From positions 62,001-126,000 of the forward strand of contig JAWSVC010000010.1 in the NCBI GenBank assembly GCA_033852075.1: a stretch of DNA of 64,000 nucleotides, given 5' to 3'. The position numbers and the translations under genes were made by a program. A model generated the notes under the pieces. The model had not been told where the DNA came from. It made no database searches and saw only the letters and a list, made by a program, of their open reading frames with translations. Positions 26,513-35,106 of this stretch are shown here, piece after piece; the stretch's first letter is position 1; the number at the start of each line of letters is the position of its first letter. The DNA is from QZLE01 sp033852075 (GTDB lineage: Bacteria; Pseudomonadota; Gammaproteobacteria; QZLD01).

Positions 26513-27940
26513 ATGAGTTATTTATCGATTAACCCATATAATGGAGAGCAGGTTTTTTCGGCTGAACTTTTAAGTTCAGAACAGATTAAAGAAAAACTTG
26601 CATTAAGTGTACAGGCTTATACGAATTGGAAGAACAGTCAGTTCAGGCAAAGAGCGGAATTGATATATAGAGTTGCTGACATCCTTGAAGAAAGGGCTAA
26701 TGAGTATGCAGCGTTAATAACTAAAGAGATGGGCAAGCTTAATTGCGAAGCAGTTGCGGAAATTCTTAAGTGCGCGACTTGTTGTAGATATTATGCTGAA
26801 AATGCCGAGATCTTTTTAAGTGACAGGCTTGTTGATGCTTGTGGTAGCCGTACTATAGTAACTTGTCAGCCAATTGGTGCTGTTTTGGCAGTAATGCCTT
26901 GGAATTTTCCTTTTTGGCAAGTGATTCGTTGTGCATCTGCTGCAATAATGGCAGGTAACTGTGTTGTGTTAAAGCATGCGTCAAACGTAGGGATGTGTGG
27001 TCAGGCATTGGAACGATTGTTTTCAGATGCTGGTGCTATGGAAGGGATTTTTATAAATCTATATGTTTCAGGCAAACAAGTGGCTGAGGTGATTAGTCAT
27101 CCTGCAATATCTGCAGTAGCTCTTACTGGTAGTGAGGCTGCAGGCAGAAATGTGGCATCACTAGCTGGAGGGGCTCTTAAACCATCTGTTTTAGAGCTTG
27201 GGGGATCGGATCCATTTATTGTTTTGGATGATGCTGATCTTGATTTTGCTGTGGAACATGCATTAACTTCGCGGTTTATGAATGCCGGTCAGAGTTGTAT
27301 TGCTGCGAAAAGGTTTATTGTACTTGATAGTGTTGCGGATAGGTTTGTTGAATTATTAAAGCAAAAAGTGCAGTTGTTAAGAATTGGAGATCCTGATGAT
27401 AGTTCAACTTCATTAGCACCAATGGCGCGCAAGGATCTTTGTGATGAATTGCATCTGCAGGTACAAGATGCAATAGAAAATGGGGGAGTTGTTGTCACTG
27501 GTTGCGAATATGTCGGTGATGATTGCTTTTATCCTGCTTCAATCATAGATAATGTAACTTCGCAGATGAGAATTTATCATGAAGAGGTTTTCGGTCCTGT
27601 TGCATCAATTATTAGAGTTAAGGATGAAGAGCAGGCTGTTTCTATTGCCAATCAATCGCGGTTTGGATTAGGGGCAAGTGTCTGGACTGCGGATTCAGAT
27701 AGAGGTGAGCAAATTGCAAGAGATCTTGAATGCGGTAGCGCCTTTGTTAATAGCATTGTAAAAAGCGACCCTAAAACTCCATTTGGAGGAGTGAAAGAAT
27801 CGGGTTATGGGCGTGAATTATCAGAGTTTGGTATTAAAGAATTTGTTAATATAAAAACTCTTTCGGTAAGTTATAAAAGCGGAATTGATTCTGAAAAAGA
27901 TAAAGATACTAAATTTTATCGTGCCGTTGAGCAGCGTTAA
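26513..27940 (+). CDS. NAD(P)-dependent succinate-semialdehyde dehydrogenase (Sad/YneI-like)
   Basis: Aldehyde dehydrogenase of 475 residues, closest in wording to E. coli Sad (YneI). Visible motifs are MPWNFPFWQVIRCA (cofactor binding), LTGSEAAGRNVASLAGGALK, the general base in VLELGGSDPFIV, the nucleophile in NAGQSCIAAKRF and the C-terminal PFGGVKESGYGRELSEFG. Sad oxidises succinate semialdehyde to succinate with NAD+ or NADP+. The substrate is inferred from similarity, and no GABA aminotransferase gene accompanies it here. Confidence 0.85.
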   Translation: MSYLSINPYNGEQVFSAELLSSEQIKEKLALSVQAYTNWKNSQFRQRAELIYRVADILEERANEYAALITKEMGKLNCEAVAEILKCATCCRYYAENAEIFLSDRLVDACGSRTIVTCQPIGAVLAVMPWNFPFWQVIRCASAAIMAGNCVVLKHASNVGMCGQALERLFSDAGAMEGIFINLYVSGKQVAEVISHPAISAVALTGSEAAGRNVASLAGGALKPSVLELGGSDPFIVLDDADLDFAVEHALTSRFMNAGQSCIAAKRFIVLDSVADRFVELLKQKVQLLRIGDPDDSSTSLAPMARKDLCDELHLQVQDAIENGGVVVTGCEYVGDDCFYPASIIDNVTSQMRIYHEEVFGPVASIIRVKDEEQAVSIANQSRFGLGASVWTADSDRGEQIARDLECGSAFVNSIVKSDPKTPFGGVKESGYGRELSEFGIKEFVNIKTLSVSYKSGIDSEKDKDTKFYRAVEQR

Positions 27941-28020
27941 TGTTTAGAAAGCTATTAAGACTAGTTTAGGGATAACATAATAATGCTGATTTTAGGTATT
28001 TATCGCATAATGGTGGCTAA

Positions 28021-28815
28021 GTGCTAATAACCATCTTGGTTTTTTTGGCTTTGGGAGCCTTTGCAGGAACTATATCTGGTGTTTTTGGAGTTGGTGGCGG
28101 AATTGTTTTGGTTCCGGTTTTGTTATTTGCGTTTCGGGTCATGGGGGTAGATGATTCTGTGCTGGCGCATATGGCAATTGCCACTTCACACGCAGTCATT
28201 ATTTTTAATTCCATAACATCATCTTATGTACATAATAAATCTGGTAATGTTCAGTGGAGTGTTGTGCGTAATTTAGCTCCAGGTTTACTATTTGGGGGAT
28301 TATTGATTGGTCCTAATATTGCGGATCATCTTTCGTCTTCGTCATTACAGATAATTTTTGCAGTTTTTTTAGTGGTTGTTGCAATCAAGATGTGGTTTGG
28401 TCTAAAGCCAAAGGCAGAAGGGAAATTGCCATCAGCTCCAGCTTTGGTCGGCATTGGTGGCGGAATAGGGGCAATATCATCAATTCTTGGTATGGGGGGG
28501 GGGAGTCTTACTATTCCTTTTCTTATCTGGAAAGGTGTTGGTATCAGAACAGCGGTAGGTTCATCAATAAGCTGCACAATAGTGATTGCTATCAGTAGTA
28601 CTATTGGTTACATATATGCAGGATGGGGAGAGTCTGGTCTTCCGGAGGAAACAATTGGATATATTTATTGGCCTGCCTTAATTGGGATTGTGATAACAAG
28701 TATGATCTTTGTGCGGGTTGGCGTTAAGATAGCAATGTCGTTAGATGAAAAACTTCTAAAAAAGTTATTTGCAGTTTTGTTGATTGTTATTGCTATTAAA
28801 ATGTTATTAATCTGA
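28021..28815 (+). CDS. TauE/SafE-family sulfite exporter-like permease
   Basis: Integral membrane permease of 264 residues with about eight hydrophobic helices. The two inverted family halves each begin with a glycine-rich helix, FAGTISGVFGVGGGIVLVP and GAISSILGMGGGSLTIPF, the hallmark of TauE/SafE (DUF81) transporters. The start is GTG at 28021, with a poorly defined ribosome site. Substrates in the family include sulfite, sulfoacetate and other organosulfonates; nothing nearby indicates which applies. It follows the dehydrogenase by 80 bases and could share its transcript. Confidence 0.86.
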   Translation: MLITILVFLALGAFAGTISGVFGVGGGIVLVPVLLFAFRVMGVDDSVLAHMAIATSHAVIIFNSITSSYVHNKSGNVQWSVVRNLAPGLLFGGLLIGPNIADHLSSSSLQIIFAVFLVVVAIKMWFGLKPKAEGKLPSAPALVGIGGGIGAISSILGMGGGSLTIPFLIWKGVGIRTAVGSSISCTIVIAISSTIGYIYAGWGESGLPEETIGYIYWPALIGIVITSMIFVRVGVKIAMSLDEKLLKKLFAVLLIVIAIKMLLI

Positions 28816-29155
28816 TCATGTTGTTGGTTTTGGAAAATGCTTTTAAATATATGAAATGGGAAATGGTTCTGTTAAAGGGATTTGTATAAGCCTTTAAAAA
28901 CAATCTGTTGTGAATTTTTTATCCAGGGTGTTTTTTGTAGTTCGTTGTTTATAAAGCTAAAATTTTGTTGCAAGGTTTTGTGTATAACTGTTAGATTTGT
29001 GCGTGAATGGTCGCTTATATATTTTGATTTATGTTTATTTTTCTCCAAGTAAAAATAAATTTTTTGCGATCTGGTTATCATGCGTAGTGCAAACTTAAAA
29101 GCACTTGCTATACTGTTAGTTGTGGAAATACTAAAAATATCAAAGGATGGTTGGG
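28816..29155 (+). promoter_or_regulatory. Leader and promoter region of the crp/vfr gene
   Basis: This 340-base A/T-rich region contains a possible extended -10 for the regulator, TTGCTATACT (TATACT at 29109-29114), about 40 bases before the start, but no good -35. A weak stem, TTAAAGG/CCTTTAA, lies near 28872-28897 after the permease gene. No CRP-type TGTGA-N6-TCACA operator was found by eye. Confidence 0.4.
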
Positions 29156-29800
29156 ATGCCTAAATTATCACCAATAATACCCCAAACAGGAAATGCATCT
29201 ATCGATGAGTTTTTGAAACATTGTCATAGAAGACATTATCCGGCAAAGAGCGTAATTATCTATGCTGGAGATAAGCCAGATGCCCTGTATTACATAATTG
29301 AGGGGTCGGTAAGCGTTTTGATTGAGGATGAAGATGGTCATGAGATTGTTCTGGCATATCTGAATCCTGGTGATTTCTTCGGAGAGATGGGACTTTTCGA
29401 GGATGAAGGAAATAGAAGTGCTTGGGTAAGAACGAAAACGCCAGTTGAATTGGCTGAGATTAGTTATTCGCGCTTTAATCAAATAGCTGCTGAAGATCCA
29501 AATATCTTGTTTGCTCTTGCAGGTCAAATGGCACAGCGTTTGCGTAAGACAAGCCGCAAGGTTGGAGATTTGGCCTTCTTGGATGTTACCGGACGCGTTG
29601 CTAGAACACTGCTTGATCTATGTAAAGAGCCGGACGCAATGACGCATCCTGATGGAATGCAGATTAGAATTACCAGGCAAGAGATTGGACGTATCGTAGG
29701 GTGCTCCCGTGAGATGGTTGGAAGGGTTCTTAAGGATCTGGAAGAAAAAGGACTAATCTCTGTGAGTGGAAAGACTATTGTGGTATTTGGAACCAGATAG
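29156..29800 (+). CDS. vfr: cAMP receptor protein, Vfr-type
   Basis: CRP/FNR-family regulator of 214 residues, the same length as Pseudomonas Vfr and very similar in wording. The cyclic-nucleotide pocket contains GDFFGEMGLFEDEGNRSAWVRTK with the Glu and Arg-Ser contacts to cAMP, and the C-helix has RLRKTSRKVGDLAFLDVTGR. The helix-turn-helix is TRQEIGRIVGCSREMVGRVL. I chose the ATG at 29156, eight bases after AAAGGA, over 29147, whose ribosome site would be too close. It is convergent with trpC, as in Pseudomonas. Confidence 0.95.
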   Translation: MPKLSPIIPQTGNASIDEFLKHCHRRHYPAKSVIIYAGDKPDALYYIIEGSVSVLIEDEDGHEIVLAYLNPGDFFGEMGLFEDEGNRSAWVRTKTPVELAEISYSRFNQIAAEDPNILFALAGQMAQRLRKTSRKVGDLAFLDVTGRVARTLLDLCKEPDAMTHPDGMQIRITRQEIGRIVGCSREMVGRVLKDLEEKGLISVSGKTIVVFGTR

Positions 29801-29828
29801 AATTTTTACTGAAGTAAATTGAAAAAAG

Positions 29829-29853
29829 AACGGGGCTTTGGCCCCGTTTTTTT
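29829..29853. terminator. Bidirectional terminator between vfr and trpC
   Basis: AACGGGGC, loop TTTG, GCCCCGTT followed by T residues to 29853, with an A-run on the left side. It can terminate vfr rightward and trpC leftward. Confidence 0.85.
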
Positions 29854-29890
29854 ATTTTGGTCTATTTTCCCAATATCTTTGTTGTAGCCG

Positions 29891-30688
29891 TTAAAAAAAT
29901 AATTCTCTCAATTTGCTGCCTGGGTCATCGGCGCGCATAAATGCTTCACCAACCAAAAAACAATTAACTCCGTTGTCGCGCATTAGGGCAATATCTTCTT
30001 TGGTGTGGATGCCGCTTTCTGTTACCAGTGTGCATGATTCAGGAATTTCTTTTACCATATTAATGGTTGTATTCAGGTCGGTTTCAAATGTACGTAGATC
30101 TCGGTTATTTATACCGATTAAACATGGTTCTAATTTCAAAGCTCGTTCAATTTCGTATGAATCGTGAGTTTCAATTAGCACATCCATGCCGATTTCGGTA
30201 GCAAGGTCATATAGATCTTTCATTAATGAATCGTTAAGTGCAGAAACAATAAGTAGGATGCAGTCAGCATTAATTCCCCGGGCTTCGTAAACCTGATAAG
30301 GGTTAATAATAAAGTCTTTGCGAATGACCGGGATGCTAACCTGTTTGCGAGCTGCTAATAGATAATCTTCGCAACCAAAAAAGAAATCAGAATCTGTGAG
30401 AACAGATAGGCAGGCCGCTCCTGCTTCTTCGTAGCTATTGGCAATTTGTTCTGGCACAAAATTTTCACGGATTACTCCTTTGCTTGGAGAACCTTTTTTT
30501 ACCTCTGCGATTATTCCTGGAGCACCGTTATTGATTTTATTAATAAGGGCGTTAGCAAAACCACGGCATGGGTCAGCAGATTTGATGCAGTCGATTAGAT
30601 TTTGCTCCGATATTTTCATTGAGCGCAATCTGATTTCTTCGTGTTTGCGAGTAATAATCTTTTTTAGAATGTCAGGTGTATTGTTCAT
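29891..30688 (-). CDS. trpC: Indole-3-glycerol phosphate synthase
   Basis: TIM-barrel enzyme of 265 residues that closes the indole ring in tryptophan synthesis. Motifs are IIAEVKKGSPSKGVI (substrate-phosphate and catalytic Lys), LSVLTDSDFFFG, PVIRKDFIINPYQVYEARG with the catalytic Lys, LIGINNRDLRTFETDL and TESGIHTKEDI. It is a stand-alone TrpC without the fused TrpF of enterobacteria. It follows trpD by 14 bases and ends at a shared terminator with vfr. Confidence 0.96.
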   Translation of the reverse strand: MNNTPDILKKIITRKHEEIRLRSMKISEQNLIDCIKSADPCRGFANALINKINNGAPGIIAEVKKGSPSKGVIRENFVPEQIANSYEEAGAACLSVLTDSDFFFGCEDYLLAARKQVSIPVIRKDFIINPYQVYEARGINADCILLIVSALNDSLMKDLYDLATEIGMDVLIETHDSYEIERALKLEPCLIGINNRDLRTFETDLNTTINMVKEIPESCTLVTESGIHTKEDIALMRDNGVNCFLVGEAFMRADDPGSKLRELFF

Positions 30689-30702
30689 GCTATTAAATTT
30701 GG

Positions 30703-31731
30703 CTATAGCTTTTGAGTAAGTTCTATTAATTGTGAAAATTTATTTTTTGCATCACCGTTTGCAATTATCTTTTGGGCAAGTTCTATTCCTTGCTCTAAGG
30801 ATTCGGTTTTTCCAGAAACGTAGATTGCTGCACCGGCATTTAAAGAAATGATGTTAGTAGCGGCTTCTAGCTTACCTTGTTTTTGTCCGTCGAATACCGA
30901 GTTGATAATGCTCAAACTGTCACAGGAATCTTCTGCTTTTATATCGCTAAGTGAGGCGCGGTTAAAACCAAATTGTTCCGGAGTAATGGAGTATTCGGTG
31001 ATCTTACCATCTTTTAGTTCTGCAACAAAGGTTGGAGCGGAAATGCTAATTTCATCTAATCCATCTTCGGCATTTACTACAAGGACGTGGCGGCTGCCTA
31101 GTTGATTTAGTACCAGAGCCATTGGTAATGCAAGGCTTTGGCAAAATACCCCAAGTACCTGGTTAGGTGCTCCGGCAGGATTGGTAAGTGGACCAAGAAT
31201 ATTGAATATGGTTCTTGCTCCCATCTCTTTGCGGGGGCCAATCGCGTGTTTCATGGCTCCGTGATGATTTGGGGCGAACAGGAAACCAATGCCCGTTTGT
31301 TTGATGCATTCTTCAACCTGTTCAGGATTTAAGGCTAGGCTGAGACCTGCTTTTTCGAGCAGGTCTGCACTTCCTGATTTGCTTGATACGGAGCGGTTTC
31401 CGTGTTTAGCAACGGTACAGCCTGCGGCAGCTGCGACAATTGCGCTGGCTGTAGAAATATTAAATGTTCCCGATGCGTCTCCGCCAGTTCCGCAGGTATC
31501 AACAGGGAAATCTCCGCTGGCGTTAATCTTTGTGGCAAGATCGCGCATTACCTTGGCAGCAGCGGTAATTTCATCGACAGTTTCACCTTTCATTCGTAGT
31601 CCAATCAGAAAACCGCCAATTTGTGCCGGTGTTGCTTCGCCGGTCATAATTGTACGCATTACCTGTTCCATTTGGGTTGAAGTAAGGTCTTGTCGCTCGG
31701 TTACTGTTCTGATCGCACCTTGCATGTCCAT
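30703..31731 (-). CDS. trpD: Anthranilate phosphoribosyltransferase
   Basis: TrpD transfers phosphoribose to anthranilate; 342 residues. The PRPP and anthranilate sites are visible: VDTCGTGGDASGTFNISTA, KHGNRSVSSKSGSADLLE, FAPNHHGAMKHA and IFNILGPLTNPAG. It is a free-standing enzyme rather than a TrpGD fusion. The usual partner trpG is missing upstream; instead purH ends 33 bases before it, so trpD and trpC probably ride on a purH transcript. Confidence 0.96.
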   Translation of the reverse strand: MDMQGAIRTVTERQDLTSTQMEQVMRTIMTGEATPAQIGGFLIGLRMKGETVDEITAAAKVMRDLATKINASGDFPVDTCGTGGDASGTFNISTASAIVAAAAGCTVAKHGNRSVSSKSGSADLLEKAGLSLALNPEQVEECIKQTGIGFLFAPNHHGAMKHAIGPRKEMGARTIFNILGPLTNPAGAPNQVLGVFCQSLALPMALVLNQLGSRHVLVVNAEDGLDEISISAPTFVAELKDGKITEYSITPEQFGFNRASLSDIKAEDSCDSLSIINSVFDGQKQGKLEAATNIISLNAGAAIYVSGKTESLEQGIELAQKIIANGDAKNKFSQLIELTQKL

Positions 31732-31764
31732 AATATATTCCTTGTGCCTGGATTTTATTAAGAA

Positions 31765-33351
31765 TTAGTGTCTAAAGTGTCTCATGCCGGTGAATACCAT
31801 CGCCATGCCGTGTTCATTGGCGGCCGCGATCACTTCATCGTCGCGGATAGATCCTCCTGGCTGAATTACCGCAGTGATACCGGCTTCTGCTGCTGAGTCG
31901 ATACCGTCTCTGAATGGGAAGAATGCGTCTGATGCCATCACTGATCCTTTTACTTCCAAATTTTCATCTTCTGCTTTGATGCTTGCAATCTTTGCGCTGT
32001 ATACGCGGCTCATTTGGCCTGCACCAACTCCAATTGTGCGTTGGTTCTTGCAGTAAACAATGGCATTGGATTTGATGAATTTGCCTACTTTCCATGCAAA
32101 TAAAAGATCTTTCATCTCTTCGTCGGTTGGGGCTCTTTCGGTAACAACCTTTAGTTCTTCTTCGGTTACTGCTCCCATGTCGCGATCTTGGATTAACAGA
32201 CCTCCAGTTACACGTTTGAAGTCATATGCAGGGTGTAATTGATCCCATTTGCCGCATTCAAGTACGCGTACGTTAGGTTTTTCTGCAAATACCTTGCGAG
32301 TTTCCTCTGGAATAACTGGTGCGATAACAACCTCTACGAACTGACGGTCAATGATGGCCTTGGCTGTTTCTGCATCAAGTGCCTGGTTGAAGGCGATAAT
32401 GCCACCAAAGGCAGATGTTGGGTCAGTCTTGTTGGCTAGATCATACGCTTCCAGTAGTGTTGTGCTAATAGCTACGCCGCATGGATTGGCATGCTTTACG
32501 ATTACACATGCAGGGCCTTCATTGAAACTCTTTACGCATTCAAGTGCTGCATCTGTATCGGCAACATTATTGTATGATAACTCTTTGCCCTGAATTTGGA
32601 TCGCTGTAGATATAGATGCTTCAAGTGGCGATTTCTCGGTGTAAAAGACCGCATTTTGATGTGGATTTTCACCGTAACGCATATCCTGCGCTTTTTTAAA
32701 CTGCATATTGAAAGTATTTGGGAATGTCTTCATTTTGCCATTGTCATCAATTTTGCCAAGATAGTTGGCAATAGCTCCATCGTAATGAGCTGTATGCTCA
32801 AATGCTTTAACCGCGAGTTCAAAACGGGTTTTATAGGTGATGCCGTTATCGTTTTCATCCATTTCGTCGATGATGCGACTGTAATCAGCTGCGTCGGTTA
32901 CAACAGTAACTCCATCATGATTTTTTGCGGCTGCACGTAGCATGGTTGGACCACCAATATCAATGTTTTCAATTGCGGTTGGTAGGTCGCAATCAGGATT
33001 GGCCACGGTGGCTTCAAATGGATATAGGTTAACTACAAGTAGATCTATAGGGGTGATGTCGTGTTTTTCCATCACTTTTTCATCTATCCCTCTGCGTCCA
33101 AGCAGGGCTCCGTGAATGCGCGGATGTAAGGTTTTTACGCGACCGTCCATGATTTCCGGAAACTGAGTTACATCTGAAACTTCAGTTACATTAATACCTT
33201 TTTTACTTAGAAGTGCTGCTGTGCCTCCGGTAGATAGGATCTTTATGCCTTTTTTATTTAGTTCAGTTGCAAATTCTATAATTCCACTTTTGTCGGATAC
33301 GCTTATCAGGGCTCTTTTTATTTTTCTGATAGGCTGTTCGGTCTTGCTCAT
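31765..33351 (-). CDS. purH: Bifunctional AICAR transformylase/IMP cyclohydrolase
   Basis: PurH performs the last two steps of purine synthesis and has 528 residues. The N-terminal IMP cyclohydrolase (about 1-200) shows ALISVSDKSGIIEFA, ILSTGGTAALL and MDGRVKTLHPRIHGALLGRR; the C-terminal formyltransferase shows KELSYNNVADTDAALE, the catalytic KHANPCGVA and the DAFFPFRDGIDSAAEAGI segment. It starts 40 bases after fis, and the fis-purH order is common in gammaproteobacteria of the Pseudomonas type. Confidence 0.97.
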   Translation of the reverse strand: MSKTEQPIRKIKRALISVSDKSGIIEFATELNKKGIKILSTGGTAALLSKKGINVTEVSDVTQFPEIMDGRVKTLHPRIHGALLGRRGIDEKVMEKHDITPIDLLVVNLYPFEATVANPDCDLPTAIENIDIGGPTMLRAAAKNHDGVTVVTDAADYSRIIDEMDENDNGITYKTRFELAVKAFEHTAHYDGAIANYLGKIDDNGKMKTFPNTFNMQFKKAQDMRYGENPHQNAVFYTEKSPLEASISTAIQIQGKELSYNNVADTDAALECVKSFNEGPACVIVKHANPCGVAISTTLLEAYDLANKTDPTSAFGGIIAFNQALDAETAKAIIDRQFVEVVIAPVIPEETRKVFAEKPNVRVLECGKWDQLHPAYDFKRVTGGLLIQDRDMGAVTEEELKVVTERAPTDEEMKDLLFAWKVGKFIKSNAIVYCKNQRTIGVGAGQMSRVYSAKIASIKAEDENLEVKGSVMASDAFFPFRDGIDSAAEAGITAVIQPGGSIRDDEVIAAANEHGMAMVFTGMRHFRH

Positions 33352-33391
33352 ATTTGTTTCCGTGCTGTTAATTAATATTGGGGTTGAAAAA

Positions 33392-33763
33392 TTAGTCTAG
33401 TAAATCATGAAGCTTAAGTTTTTTACGGAATGTGCCTCGGTTCATACCCAGGGTCAGTGCTGCTTTGCTCTGATTTCCACCGCAGTACTCAAGTACAGCT
33501 TCGAACATTGGTTTTTCAATCTCGTTAATCACAAGCTCATATAGGTTCATGGTTGTATGTCCGTCGAGATGTGAAAAATACTTTTCCAGTGATTGTTTTA
33601 CGGAGGTTGCCAGCTCGGTTTGTTCGCTATTTGTTGAGATGGTTGGTTCCTGTTTTGTTGTCTTGATCTCTGTTGTAGTCAACAGGGAGTGAGACGCTGG
33701 AGTAATCGAAATTACGTTATCGACACTGTGGTCATGATTAATTTGTTTTTTGGTCGCTTCCAT
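33392..33763 (-). CDS. fis: DNA-binding protein Fis
   Basis: Nucleoid protein and recombination/transcription factor. The C-terminal part has the Fis helix-turn-helix, MFEAVLEYCGGNQSKAALTL and GMNRGTFRKKLKLHDLLD, and the preceding dimer helix with LEKYFSHLDGHTTMNLYELV. At 123 residues it is longer than the 98-residue E. coli protein because of a Thr/Ser-rich N-terminal extension of about 25-30 residues. The gene lies between dusB and purH, the dusB-fis link being widely conserved, though here a 205-base gap separates them. Confidence 0.93.
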   Translation of the reverse strand: MEATKKQINHDHSVDNVISITPASHSLLTTTEIKTTKQEPTISTNSEQTELATSVKQSLEKYFSHLDGHTTMNLYELVINEIEKPMFEAVLEYCGGNQSKAALTLGMNRGTFRKKLKLHDLLD

Positions 33764-33968
33764 GATCTTTTCTGGCTATCGTTCATAATTACCAATCAAA
33801 AACTCACTATTTTTCGAAGAGGTTTGTCTTTGTAAATTTGGACTATCTCAAACAGCTTTTGGTCATTATTTGACCAATTTCGGGAAAAATACGAGTTAAC
33901 GGAGCCAGCTATTGTAATAAAATGTGGTAAAGGAAAAAAGGATAAAAGTTGGATTTTTTCCAGTTAAA

Positions 33969-34940
33969 TTATGAAACATTTGAGTCTAAATATGAGGTTA
34001 GCAGGCTTAGTTGCTGATTTTTATCTTCTATCTTGATTAGTTTTTTCCAGAAGTATTCAAATTCATTTCTATCTTTGCAGTAACCTTGGATATGTTTGCG
34101 TGCAATTTTTGGCCCTATGTGCTCACCGTAGAACTGATGGATCTGGGTAATGTGCTCAATAATTATTTGTATTCTATCTCTATTGGCTTCAGGAATTAGT
34201 TGAATTTCTGGTGATATTGTTTTAAGTATCTCGCTGAATATCCATGGGTTTCCTATGGTAGATCTGCCAAGCATTAATCCATCGGCGTTGGTTTTGTTAA
34301 GGACATATTGGGCCTTGGCTGGGCTATCTATATCGCCATTCGCGATTATCGGAATTGATGATTCGGATTTAACTCGCGCGATAGTTTCGTATTCAGCTTC
34401 GCCATTGAATAGGCATTCTCTGGTTCTGCCATGAATAGTTAATGCTTCAATTCCGCATTCTTCGGCAATATTTGCTACGGTCAGAGCGTTTTTTTGTTGT
34501 TTACTCCAGCCAGTGCGGATCTTTAGTGTTACTGGAGTATTAGGGATTGCCTTGATTACAGCTTCCAGAATGTTTTTTATCTGGACTTCATCTTTTAACA
34601 GGGCGGAGCCTGTAGCTTTGCCGCATACCTTTTTTGCAGGGCATCCCATGTTGATGTCAATGATATCAGCACCAATATCTACGCAGTATTTTGCGGTGTC
34701 TGCCATTTGTTTAGGGTTGTTGCCAAGAATTTGTATGGCGCGAGGAGGTAGTTCTTCTTTTATGTCGGTGCGATTCTGCGACTTTCTGGTATTTTTTAAT
34801 TCAGGATTAGATGAGACCATTTCGCTAAATGCCAGGCTGGCGCCTAGTCGTCGGCAAATATTGCGAAATGGAAGGTCGGTAATTCCTGCCATGGGGGCGA
34901 GGAATAGGTTGCTGTTGAGTTCTATGTTGCCGATTTTCAT
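33969..34940 (-). CDS. dusB: tRNA-dihydrouridine synthase B
   Basis: FMN-dependent reductase that makes dihydrouridine in tRNA, 323 residues. The TIM-barrel shows LFLAPMAGITDLPFRNICRR at the start, the catalytic Cys region DINMGCPAKKVCGKATGSAL, ALTIHGRTRECLFNG, IIANGDIDSPAKA and GLMLGRSTIGNPWIF. The helical C-terminal domain ends the protein. Its place next to fis is the standard arrangement. No unusual residues were seen. Confidence 0.96.
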   Translation of the reverse strand: MKIGNIELNSNLFLAPMAGITDLPFRNICRRLGASLAFSEMVSSNPELKNTRKSQNRTDIKEELPPRAIQILGNNPKQMADTAKYCVDIGADIIDINMGCPAKKVCGKATGSALLKDEVQIKNILEAVIKAIPNTPVTLKIRTGWSKQQKNALTVANIAEECGIEALTIHGRTRECLFNGEAEYETIARVKSESSIPIIANGDIDSPAKAQYVLNKTNADGLMLGRSTIGNPWIFSEILKTISPEIQLIPEANRDRIQIIIEHITQIHQFYGEHIGPKIARKHIQGYCKDRNEFEYFWKKLIKIEDKNQQLSLLTSYLDSNVS

Positions 34941-34993
34941 GTTTTTTAGGGGTGTCTTTTATGGTTTGGTTTTGCTGGAGTCTTTGAATGATA

Positions 34994-35099
34994 TATTCCG
35001 TTCGCCCTGAGCGCGAGGAACGAGCAGTCGAAGGGGGGCAAATGTTAAAATTAATACCGTTTCATACTTCGACTGCTTCGCGCTCAGCATGAACGGTAT
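34994..35099. repeat. Dispersed inverted repeat (CTGAGCG/TCGAAGG type)
   Basis: Two arms, 34994-35033 and 35066-35099, are inverted and largely complementary: CCGTTCGCCCTGAGCGCG and AGCAGTCGAAG on the left mirror CTTCGACTGCT, CGCGCTCAG and GAACGG on the right. The left arm carries a few extra bases. Such sequences are scattered in intergenic DNA of many bacteria; this one sits between the zinc-ribbon gene and dusB. Confidence 0.75.
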
Positions 35100-35106
35100 T
35101 TAGGAT

